NCBI GenBank assembly: GCA_000434735.1
Contig: FR881217.1
Span: 1 to 7,467, forward strand
From: Bacteroides sp. CAG:530
GTDB taxonomy: Bacteria > Bacteroidota > Bacteroidia > Bacteroidales > Bacteroidaceae
Direction: 5' to 3'
Length of the DNA: 7,467 nucleotides
Below the pieces are notes generated by a model. The model made no database searches. It was not told the DNA's origin and saw only the letters and a list, made by a program, of their open reading frames with translations. Within the stretch, counting starts at the first letter, position 1. Every line of letters starts with the position of its first letter. The position numbers and the translations under genes were made by a program. This document shows, piece by piece, positions 1 to 5,889 of the stretch.

Positions 1-4
1 TTAT

Positions 5-49
5 AACAATAATAAAACAACTCGATTTTTTTTCAAAAAATTCAAGTTG
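5..49 (-). terminator. Probable intrinsic terminator of the DUF2461 gene
   Basis: Bases 18-31 pair with 36-49 as an imperfect hairpin. The outer arms are CAACT and AGTTG, followed by two mismatches, G-C and A-T pairs, and a run of T-A pairs. Read on the minus strand, the hairpin is followed by a T-rich tail (complement of 5-17). It begins 19 bp beyond the stop codon at 68-70, as expected for the end of that transcript. The stem is A/T-rich, so strength is uncertain. Confidence 0.55.
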
Positions 50-67
50 GTGAGAGATTTTTTATTG

Positions 68-754
68 TTATATATCTTCCTCTACGAAATCAACAGCACG
101 GTTTATATAATCGATAAAAGGCTTGGTTGTCTTAAACAGTTCCGCTAACCGTTTAGCAAGATTGTCTTCTAATAAAAAGTTGTCGCTCGCTGTGGCAGTC
201 AAACAAAAACTCTTCATTCGCATCCAGTCTGCATACGGTGCATTGGGGTCATATCCTTTTGGCACACGTTTCAATGCTTCACTCATATCCGGAGTAAACA
301 TGCTGTTGGCTTTTCCCAATACGTCTGTACTGAACGACTCCCATTCATCAAAAATATCTTCACGCAATATCTTAACAGCCCTACTGTCGTAACAATAATT
401 ACCCGCAGCAAGCATGTGTGCATGAGGGTATTCTAAACCATCGCCAGTTCCTATATGGAAATAATATCCGGCATGCATCGACTTCTTACCTCCTTTTGCC
501 AAGAACACCCCGAAATGAGTTTTGTATGGACTCTTGTCCTTACTGAATCTTGTGTCGCGATAAATGCGGTAAGTACAGTCTTTAATTGTCAGTGGGGCAA
601 TATCTTCATCAAAGCGTCCTATTTCAGCAATAAGGCTTTCGCAGAATGCGTACCATTTCTCTAATGCCTGTTGGTATCGCTCTTTGTTAGCATTAAACCA
701 TTCGCGATTGTTGTTTTTCTCCAAATCGCGAAGGAAATCTAATATCTCTTTCAT
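68..754 (-). CDS. DUF2461 domain-containing protein (TIGR02453 family)
   Basis: This 228-residue protein matches the DUF2461/TIGR02453 family over its whole length and is close to the family's usual size. The N-terminus has the family hallmark of an FLRDLEKNNNREWF-like segment (residues 7-20) followed by a short helix. The central signature TYRIYRDTRFSKDKSPYKTH (61-80) leads into a YYFHI strand (97-101), and a DWMRMKSF-type segment lies at 176-183. No signal peptide or membrane segment is visible, so it is probably cytoplasmic. The biochemical function of the family is not established as far as I know. The stretch at 102-125, usually glycine-rich (GGG-Y-P-like), reads AAGNYCYDSR here and looks divergent. 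The ATG at 752-754 is the natural start because the family motif begins a few residues after it. No clear TAnnTTTG promoter is visible upstream. It is a single minus-strand gene, with a terminator-like hairpin just past its stop. Confidence 0.9.
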   Translation of the reverse strand: MKEILDFLRDLEKNNNREWFNANKERYQQALEKWYAFCESLIAEIGRFDEDIAPLTIKDCTYRIYRDTRFSKDKSPYKTHFGVFLAKGGKKSMHAGYYFHIGTGDGLEYPHAHMLAAGNYCYDSRAVKILREDIFDEWESFSTDVLGKANSMFTPDMSEALKRVPKGYDPNAPYADWMRMKSFCLTATASDNFLLEDNLAKRLAELFKTTKPFIDYINRAVDFVEEDI

Positions 755-941
755 AATGTATTACAATTGCTTAGAATTCAGTCATAGCCGAAGACTTGCT
801 TCTTCAACATACATGGCTAAGATACGGATAAAATCAATGGAACCCACTCCTTTTGGGGAGTAATATTTCAACCGTGAACAACTTTAGACTCTCTTTCGTA
901 CAAATCAGCATCTTCTGAGTGGGGTGAAAAAACACATTGAG

Positions 942-1032
942 ATGTGCGAAAAGAAAGAATGCGAATTGCAGCACTGCAATATGCGAATGGACAAGTGAAG
1001 CATTGCGATGGTTTAATTGAAGCATAGCAATG
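942..1032. repeat. Degenerate 21-22-nt tandem repeats with internal palindromes
   Basis: Successive units start at about 942 (short, ATGTGCGAA), 959 (ATGCGAATTGCAGCAC...), 981 (ATGCGAATGGACAAGTGAAGC), 1002 (ATTGCGATGG...GAAGC) and 1024 (ATAGCAATG, partial). The octamer ATGCGAAT recurs exactly 22 nt apart (959 and 981), and the GAAGC element recurs 22 nt apart (997-1001 and 1019-1023). Within the first full unit, ATTGCAG and CTGCAAT form a perfect inverted repeat (965-980). The pattern could be an eroded repetitive extragenic element or binding-site array; its function is unknown. Confidence 0.5.
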
Positions 1033-1039
1033 TTTTTTT
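1001..1039 (+). terminator. Terminator-like hairpin with T7 tract, no gene upstream
   Basis: Bases 1001-1010 (CATTGCGATG) pair with 1023-1032 (CATAGCAATG) at nine of ten positions around a 12-nt loop. Seven consecutive T follow immediately (1033-1039). This is the form of a plus-strand intrinsic terminator, but no plus-strand gene lies upstream in the window. It might end a short untranslated RNA, insulate the downstream promoter, or be a chance product of the repeats it lies in. Confidence 0.4.
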
Positions 1040-1144
1040 CAGGGTCTATAAGGCATAATTTCTGTTTAATAAGATTACCGCCGTAAATCCTCATTAAGAT
1101 TTTAGTGCATACTATCTAAGCAACAGAAAAAAGCGCTGCAAACA

Positions 1145-1176
1145 TTTGATTTTCAGAATTATTCTTGTTACTTTTG
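1145..1176 (+). promoter_or_regulatory. Bacteroidetes-type promoter of the lipoprotein operon
   Basis: A TTTG -33 element (1145-1148) and a perfect TAnnTTTG -7 element (TACTTTTG, 1169-1176) are separated by 20 bp, the spacing typical of the primary sigma factor in Bacteroides. Transcription would start near 1183, giving a leader of about 35 nt that is A-rich and has no Shine-Dalgarno sequence. Confidence 0.75.
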
Positions 1177-1217
1177 TATAACGAAACACAAAACAACGAA
1201 GTCAAACAAATAAAAAA

Positions 1218-2483
1218 ATGGCACTACCTATAGCATCTATACTTGTTTTAACCGGAAATGCGGCCCGTAAATTTGCGGCGCAAGTTCAAGCTAATTGTCA
1301 GAGACTACTGAAGCGTATAGAAGAAGAACACACTAGTTTCGCAATCATTACATTATGCTTGCTAGCTGTCGTTATGCATACATCATGCAGCGACGACCAA
1401 GTAAACAAAGCACCCAACGTATCACCCGACATCAATGCGTCCATTGTCGGATATTGGCAGATAGCCGACGATGACATCAATGGCTACGGTGCCATTCAGG
1501 GCATCGTGGTGCACGACGACAAGACCGTGACCGAATGGATGTATACCAACGTTACAGACAATCCTTATAAATTGGGATTCAAGACAGGCACGTGGAGCGT
1601 GAATGGCAACCACTATGAGATGCAACTCCCTAAAGGCAACGGCAACTACTACAACGTGACCGTGGCAGGAAACGATGACCAAAAGATGTATCTCGCCTAT
1701 AACGGCAAAATATCTGTGGTGCCTTTCTACAAACTCACATCGCTGCCTGACGATGGCGACAAGATGATAAAAGAACTTGAGGGCATGAAGATGTCGGGAT
1801 TCAACATGACCGACTTCACTGGCTATTGGGAACAGGACAACGAGAATGGCTGCGGATTCTATATAGACGAAGAAGGCAATATCTCCGACATATCACAGAT
1901 ATTGGCACATCATTACGTACAGTATCATTCGGCAAAGGTGGAACTGAACGATAACAACTGCGTCATTCTCTCATCGGGAGTCAATTGGAGCGTGTACGCT
2001 GTGGGGAATAGCTCTTTGCTTGCCATTGCCGATGGCGACAACAATAATAGCGTGGAACACTTTGTGAAGAAAGACGTGCCCGAAGAGATGATGCGAGCCG
2101 ACGAGATAATGAAGACGCCTGTGCCCGAATACATCTTGGGTAAGTGGGAAGCCATACACTACACAGACATTGCCGATGGATACATCATTACGGATATTGA
2201 CATTCTGAATGGCGACAGCTGGAACATGCAGTTTTACCATACTCTCGCTTTCATGGAAAACCATAAAACGTACAGATGGAACAGATATGGAGGTATTGTC
2301 TCTAACCAATGGTTCACAATGGACGGTGACGACATAACTAGAATCGGAGACTTCGACGCCCTCATCACACCCGGATACGGTTATACAGAAACATGGACCG
2401 TCAGCGACAAGACTGAAGACAGCATGAAGCTCACCCGCAAGCAAGGTAATACAACTGAAATTTATACTTACAGAAGAAAATGA
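1218..2483 (+). CDS. Putative surface lipoprotein with three lipocalin-like domains
   Basis: This 421-residue protein has no named function that I recognise. A hydrophobic stretch at 41-56 ends in HTSC, with Cys57 as the probable lipidation site. It is followed by SDD, resembling the acidic export signal that sends Bacteroidetes lipoproteins to the cell surface. The mature part appears to contain three tandem domains, each opening with a GxW motif typical of lipocalin-like barrels: GYW at 78-80, GYW at 202-204 and GKW at 308-310. The first and third end with a W-T/S-V strand pattern (TWSVNG near 125-130; TWTVSD near 393-398), and the third closes with a basic YTYRR end. Residues 1-40 are odd for a signal peptide: mostly polar, with EEE just before the hydrophobic core. 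No better in-frame start exists nearer the core, since Met53 lies inside the lipobox, and the promoter position supports 1218. The stop overlaps the next gene's start (ATGA), so the two are probably co-expressed. Ligand binding is possible but unproven. Confidence 0.75.
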   Translation: MALPIASILVLTGNAARKFAAQVQANCQRLLKRIEEEHTSFAIITLCLLAVVMHTSCSDDQVNKAPNVSPDINASIVGYWQIADDDINGYGAIQGIVVHDDKTVTEWMYTNVTDNPYKLGFKTGTWSVNGNHYEMQLPKGNGNYYNVTVAGNDDQKMYLAYNGKISVVPFYKLTSLPDDGDKMIKELEGMKMSGFNMTDFTGYWEQDNENGCGFYIDEEGNISDISQILAHHYVQYHSAKVELNDNNCVILSSGVNWSVYAVGNSSLLAIADGDNNNSVEHFVKKDVPEEMMRADEIMKTPVPEYILGKWEAIHYTDIADGYIITDIDILNGDSWNMQFYHTLAFMENHKTYRWNRYGGIVSNQWFTMDGDDITRIGDFDALITPGYGYTETWTVSDKTEDSMKLTRKQGNTTEIYTYRRK

Positions 2484-3196
2484 ACGCAATTAAAAATATC
2501 ATATTAGCCGTTACCATGTCGCTGCTGCCTATGTTGGCATCGGCTCAGAACGAAGGTCGCCGCGTGTCAATCATTCCACATGCTGGCGTAACCATATCCA
2601 AGATGGACGGCTCTGCACTAACGGCATCAAAGGAGTGGAAAGCAGGATATACGTTTGGAGCAAGCGTGGAGATTCCTTTGTCACGGTATTACTCGCTGAC
2701 TACGGGAGCCGACTTCAGTCTTATTGGCACCGGATTTAAAGAACAGAAAGAGAAATACGCATCTGCCAATGCAAAGCTTGACGTGACTTACGTATCCGTG
2801 CCTCTGCAAGTAAAGGCTTACTTCTCGGGCGTGAAAGGATTGGCCGCCCATATCGGTGTGCAGGCTGGCATACTCGTCTCGGCAAAGGACAAGACTACCA
2901 TACACAGCATACGCACCATGAACCTCGGCAACGGCACTTCATCAATGTATCTATGGGAATCGCACGAGGAAAAGAAGTCGGAAAATGTGAAAAGCAACTT
3001 CCGCAACATCATAGCCGGCATCCCATTTGGTCTGAGCTATGAGTGGCGACACATCACTCTCGATGCTTCTTATTGCTTCGAAGCAAGAAAGGCTGTAAAC
3101 CTAAAGTCGTACGATTTTTGGGGCAACAATACCTACTCACCTACGGCACGCAACCATGCTGTGTATATTACGGTAGGATATAAGTTCACGCTATAG
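2480..3196 (+). CDS. Small outer-membrane beta-barrel protein (porin-like, PF13568-type)
   Basis: The protein has 238 residues. Residues 1-22 form a signal peptide (short basic start, hydrophobic core, LASA then Gln23). The mature part alternates polar and hydrophobic residues in strand-sized blocks: VSIIPHAGVTIS (29-40), YTFGASVEIPL (57-67), YYSLTTGADFSLIG (70-83), TYVSVPLQVKAYF (103-115), LAAHIGVQAGILVSA (121-135), IAGIPFGLSYEW (178-189), ITLDASYCF (192-200) and a final AVYITVGYKFTL (227-238). The VPL-x-V strand and GYKF-type C-terminus are usual for the OMP_b-brl_2 group of Bacteroidetes 8- to 10-stranded barrels. It should sit in the outer membrane. No substrate can be read from the sequence. 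The ATG overlaps the stop of the lipoprotein gene (2480-2483), suggesting translational coupling and a shared role, perhaps as a surface lipoprotein/barrel pair. It ends 9 bp from the convergent ybaK-like stop with no clear terminator between them. Confidence 0.8.
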   Translation: MNAIKNIILAVTMSLLPMLASAQNEGRRVSIIPHAGVTISKMDGSALTASKEWKAGYTFGASVEIPLSRYYSLTTGADFSLIGTGFKEQKEKYASANAKLDVTYVSVPLQVKAYFSGVKGLAAHIGVQAGILVSAKDKTTIHSIRTMNLGNGTSSMYLWESHEEKKSENVKSNFRNIIAGIPFGLSYEWRHITLDASYCFEARKAVNLKSYDFWGNNTYSPTARNHAVYITVGYKFTL

Positions 3197-3205
3197 AGCT
3201 CGCTT

Positions 3206-3688
3206 TTAGAACAAGCTGCAAACCTCGGCTTGACTAACCTTAATCAAATCGGCTGGAGCAAGCTTTACCTGAAGGCCACGCACTCCGGCACTGACGTAGA
3301 TATACGGAAAATCGTTGCACGTGTGGTGTATGTAGGTGGGGAAATGCTTCTTCATGCCTATGGGCGAACATCCGCCACGAATGTATCCGGTAAGAGACAG
3401 CAACTCTTTCATCGGAATCAAATCGCATTTCTTGTTGCCCGATACCTTGGCAGCCATCTTTAAATCTATCTCGTGCTCGCCCGGTATTACGCAGACAAAG
3501 TATCCCGACTTGTCGCCGTGAAGTACAAGGGTCTTGAATACCTGTTCTATATCTTCGCCTAATGTGGCGGCTACATGCACACAGCTCAAATCGTTTTCGT
3601 CTACCTCGTAAGGCACCAGCTCGTATTTAATCTTGTCCTTATCGAGCAAACGTGCCGCATTGGTCTTGGCTATTTTTTCTTTCGACAT
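3206..3688 (-). CDS. ybaK: Cys-tRNA(Pro) deacylase, YbaK/EbsC family
   Basis: This 160-residue single-domain protein matches the YbaK/EbsC branch of the aminoacyl-tRNA deacylases, which hydrolyse Cys-tRNA(Pro) mischarged by prolyl-tRNA synthetase. Visible family features are the N-terminal KTNAARLLDK helix (8-17), the YELVPYEVD strand (22-30), and EQVFKTLVLHGD (48-59), whose Lys52 corresponds to the conserved functional lysine of the family. Further features are the FVCVIPGEHEIDLK strand/turn (64-77), the AAKVSGNKK segment (79-87) and the GYIRGGCSPIG signature (101-111). Length is normal for the family. The frame extends upstream to 3889, but the ATG at 3686-3688 is the right start: family homology begins there, and the longer form would run through the promoter and into the coding region of the divergent GH20 gene. 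It is cytoplasmic, with no signal peptide. It is transcribed divergently from the GH20 gene and convergently with the barrel gene. The symbol is assigned by family resemblance. Confidence 0.92.
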   Translation of the reverse strand: MSKEKIAKTNAARLLDKDKIKYELVPYEVDENDLSCVHVAATLGEDIEQVFKTLVLHGDKSGYFVCVIPGEHEIDLKMAAKVSGNKKCDLIPMKELLSLTGYIRGGCSPIGMKKHFPTYIHHTCNDFPYIYVSAGVRGLQVKLAPADLIKVSQAEVCSLF

Positions 3689-3715
3689 AACATTATTCTC
3701 TTTAAATTGACGGGG

Positions 3716-3723
3716 CAAAATTA
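3716..3723 (-). promoter_or_regulatory. Probable -7 element of the ybaK-like gene
   Basis: On the minus strand this reads TAATTTTG, a perfect TAnnTTTG match, about 28 bp upstream of the ATG. No TTTG -33 element is found at the expected 19-21 bp spacing, so the call rests on the -7 box and its position. Confidence 0.5.
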
Positions 3724-3752
3724 GTACCTTTCCCGCAAAAAAACTACCTTTG
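3721..3752 (+). promoter_or_regulatory. Probable promoter of the GH20 gene
   Basis: TACCTTTG (3745-3752) is a perfect TAnnTTTG -7 element. A weak -33 (TTAG, 3721-3724) lies 20 bp upstream and overlaps the -7 box of the divergent ybaK-like gene. The predicted transcription start near 3759 leaves a leader of about 24 nt before the ATG at 3783. It also rules out the in-frame TTG at 3750, which is inside the promoter. Confidence 0.6.
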
Positions 3753-3782
3753 AGCGTACAAAAGAAATCTAATAATATCGAT

Positions 3783-5807
3783 ATGAGAAAGAACTTTATC
3801 TGGGGCAAAAAGCTGCTGATGGCGGCGGTTTGCTTCACGCTGTCGGCTGGCTTCATATATGCCGAATCGAACCCGAAGCCGTTTGTCATCCCCGAACTGA
3901 AGAGTTGGCAAGGAGCGGAAGGCTCTACCCCACTCTCGGGCTACATAATAGTAAAGAACAAATCGCTGCAGAAGATAGCGCAGGCGCTACAGAGCGATTA
4001 TCAGGAGATGTTCGGCAAGGTGCTGACAGTAACAAGCCGGAAGCCTCAGCCGGGCGACATAGTGATAGGCTCTATAAAGGACAATTCGCTGGGAAATGAG
4101 GGATATAAGATTAGCATCGGACGCACGGTGAACATTGAGGCTCCTACGGCTCAGGGTGTTTTCTGGGCTACACGTACGCTGCTGCAGATGTCGGAGCAGA
4201 GTGCCGACCGCGCTTTGCCGAAAGGAACGATAGTCGATGTGCCCGAGTATCAGCTTAGAGGGTTCATGATGGACTGCGGACGTAAGTTTATCCCCATGGA
4301 TTATCTGCGCAATCTTACCAAGATGATGGCTTATTACAAGATGAACACGCTGCAGATTCATCTTAACGATAACGGTTTCGTGAAGTACTTCGACAATGAT
4401 TGGAACAAGACGCAAGCGGCTTTCCGCCTGGAATGCGACACGTATCCGGGTCTGACGGCTCAGGATGGTTCGTACTCTAAGAAGGAGTTTATCGACCTGC
4501 AGGAGTTGGCAGAAAAGAATTACGTGGAAATCATTCCTGAGATAGACGCTCCGGCGCACTCGCTGGCTTTCACTCAATACAAGCCGGAACTGGGAAGCAA
4601 GAAATATGGCATGGACCATCTGGACTTGTTCAACCCGGAGACTTACACTTTTATGGACGGACTATTCAAGGAGTATCTGGAAGGAAAGAATCCGGTGTTC
4701 CGCGGAAAGAGGGTGCACATAGGCACGGATGAGTATTCTAACGCCGAGAAGGAAGTGGTAGAGAAGTTCCGCGCGTTTACAGATCACTACATACGCTACG
4801 TAGAAAGTTTCGGAAAGCAGGCCATGGTGTGGGGTGCGCTGACTCACGCTCAGGGCGAAACACCGGTGAAATCAGAAAACGTAGTGATGGACTGCTGGTA
4901 CAACGGTTACGCTCAGCCTAAGGAGATGAAGAAGCAGGGGTATCAGTTGGTAAGCATACCCGACGGACTGGTGTACATAGTTCCGGGCGCAGGATATTAT
5001 TATGATTATCTGAACTGCGAAATGCTGTACAACAAGTATACTCCGGCATTGATAGGCGATTTACAATTTGAAGAGAACGACCCGTCTATTCTCGGTGGCA
5101 TGTTTGCCGTATGGAACGACCATCCGGGCAACGGAATCACAGTGAAGGACATTCATCATCGCCTGTTCCCTGCCATGCAGACTTTATCTACCAAGTGCTG
5201 GAGCGGAAAGAACACAAGTGTTCCGTACAAGGAGTTCGACCGCCTTCGTCTTCAGCTTAGCGAAGCTCCTGGCGTAAACGAACTGGCTCGCCACGGAAAG
5301 CCTGGCACCACGGTGATAGAGAAAGCTGTTCTTGCTCCGGAAGAAGAGTTGGGCATAAAGGAAATTGGCTATAATTACTCCATCACTTTCACGGTAGAGG
5401 GCAAGGAAGAGCAAAAAGGAACGGAGTTGTTACGTTCAGACAACGCTGTTTTCTATCTGTCGGACCCGCAAGACGGCAAGCTTGGATTTGAGCACGAGGG
5501 TTATCTCAACAAATTCAACTATCGTATAGAGAAGGGCAAGAAGGCGGTTATCACGATAGAGGGCAACAACATGTGCACCCGTTTGCTAGTAAACGGCAAG
5601 CTGCGCGAAGAGTTAGGAAAGATTACACTGTACGGCATAAACGAGAAGAACCGTGCACACTATCAGGTAGGCAACTACAAGTACGAGCCTACGGTATATG
5701 CGTCGCCGGCAGTGATGTACTACCACCGCACATTGGTATTCCCGCTGCAAAAGGCAGGACGATTCGAAAGCCGCATCACCGATTTCAGTGTTAAGGTTAC
5801 GGAATAA
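3783..5807 (+). CDS. Secreted GH20 glycosidase (beta-N-acetylhexosaminidase or lacto-N-biosidase type)
   Basis: The protein has 674 residues. Residues 1-27 form a signal peptide ending in IYA, with no lipobox, so it is probably periplasmic or released. A GH20b-type N-terminal alpha/beta domain spans about 30-150. The catalytic TIM barrel spans about 155-470, with LRGFMMDCGRKF (158-169), LQIHLNDNGF (190-199), EIIPEIDAPAHS (249-260), the catalytic pair Asp316-Glu317 in VHIGTDEY (311-318), and WNDHPGNG (444-451). In this family the Asp orients the substrate 2-acetamido group as nucleophile and the Glu is the acid/base. The C-terminal part (about 525-674) resembles a LamG/concanavalin-like sandwich: KLGFEHEGY (566-574), FNYRIEKGKKAVITIEG (578-594) and LLVNGK (601-606). 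The GTDE form, instead of the commoner GGDE, and the lectin-like tail make release of disaccharides such as lacto-N-biose a possibility, but specificity cannot be settled here. No SusC/SusD or sulfatase genes are adjacent. The ATG at 3783 is chosen for its signal peptide and promoter spacing. Confidence 0.9.
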   Translation: MRKNFIWGKKLLMAAVCFTLSAGFIYAESNPKPFVIPELKSWQGAEGSTPLSGYIIVKNKSLQKIAQALQSDYQEMFGKVLTVTSRKPQPGDIVIGSIKDNSLGNEGYKISIGRTVNIEAPTAQGVFWATRTLLQMSEQSADRALPKGTIVDVPEYQLRGFMMDCGRKFIPMDYLRNLTKMMAYYKMNTLQIHLNDNGFVKYFDNDWNKTQAAFRLECDTYPGLTAQDGSYSKKEFIDLQELAEKNYVEIIPEIDAPAHSLAFTQYKPELGSKKYGMDHLDLFNPETYTFMDGLFKEYLEGKNPVFRGKRVHIGTDEYSNAEKEVVEKFRAFTDHYIRYVESFGKQAMVWGALTHAQGETPVKSENVVMDCWYNGYAQPKEMKKQGYQLVSIPDGLVYIVPGAGYYYDYLNCEMLYNKYTPALIGDLQFEENDPSILGGMFAVWNDHPGNGITVKDIHHRLFPAMQTLSTKCWSGKNTSVPYKEFDRLRLQLSEAPGVNELARHGKPGTTVIEKAVLAPEEELGIKEIGYNYSITFTVEGKEEQKGTELLRSDNAVFYLSDPQDGKLGFEHEGYLNKFNYRIEKGKKAVITIEGNNMCTRLLVNGKLREELGKITLYGINEKNRAHYQVGNYKYEPTVYASPAVMYYHRTLVFPLQKAGRFESRITDFSVKVTE

Positions 5808-5828
5808 ACACGAACTAAATACTAAATA

Positions 5829-5874
5829 TAAAGGCTGCCCCGATTCACAATCGAGACAGCCTTTAATTATTTTT
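5829..5874. terminator. Shared hairpin terminator between the convergent GH20 and C1B peptidase genes
   Basis: AAAGGCTG (5830-5837) pairs perfectly with CAGCCTTT (5857-5864), extended by one pair at 5829/5865. An inner stem CGATT/AATCG (5841-5845/5849-5853) closes a 3-nt loop. On the plus strand the tail is AATTATTTTT. On the minus strand it is A/T-rich but has fewer consecutive T. It lies 22 bp after the GH20 stop and 25 bp after the peptidase stop, so it probably ends both transcripts. Confidence 0.85.
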
Positions 5875-5889
5875 CGATATTCAAATATA

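Larger units (their letters stand above)
755..1217. other. Repeat-containing intergenic region
   Basis: These 463 bp separate two divergently oriented genes. The region holds a short ACTCC/GGAGT hairpin (845-860), a CACAT/ATGTG palindrome (932-945), a cluster of degenerate 21-22-nt repeats (942-1032), a hairpin with a T7 tract (1001-1039), and the promoter of the lipoprotein gene (1145-1176). An 86-codon minus-strand frame spans 834-1094. Its translation through 940-1032 simply reflects the repeats, it has no recognisable domain or promoter, and I do not consider it a convincing gene. Confidence 0.6.

Noticed and set aside
845..860. Short ACTCC/GGAGT hairpin as a terminator
   Set aside because: The stem is only 5 bp, no T tract follows on either strand, and no transcript clearly ends there.
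834..1094. 86-codon minus-strand frame in the intergenic region
   Set aside because: It has no recognisable domain, promoter or signal, and its central translation is produced by the degenerate repeats. It is more likely a by-product of an extragenic element than a gene, though a conserved short protein cannot be excluded.
1971..2489. Minus-strand frame of 172 codons opposite the lipoprotein gene
   Set aside because: It is a shadow of the lipoprotein reading frame, with no domain, signal or promoter.
3197..3222. Possible terminator in the gap between convergent stops
   Set aside because: Only a 4-bp GCTT/AAGC pairing is available, with no T tract.
3750..3782. TTG start for the GH20 gene at 3750
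   Set aside because: The TTG lies inside the -7 promoter box, and the signal peptide begins at the ATG at 3783.
3689..3889. N-terminal extension of the ybaK-like gene to 3889
   Set aside because: It would read through the divergent promoter region and into the GH20 coding sequence, and family homology begins at the ATG at 3686-3688.
3987..4619. Long minus-strand frame opposite the GH20 gene
   Set aside because: It lies wholly within the GH20 catalytic coding region, whose motifs are intact, and encodes no recognisable domain.
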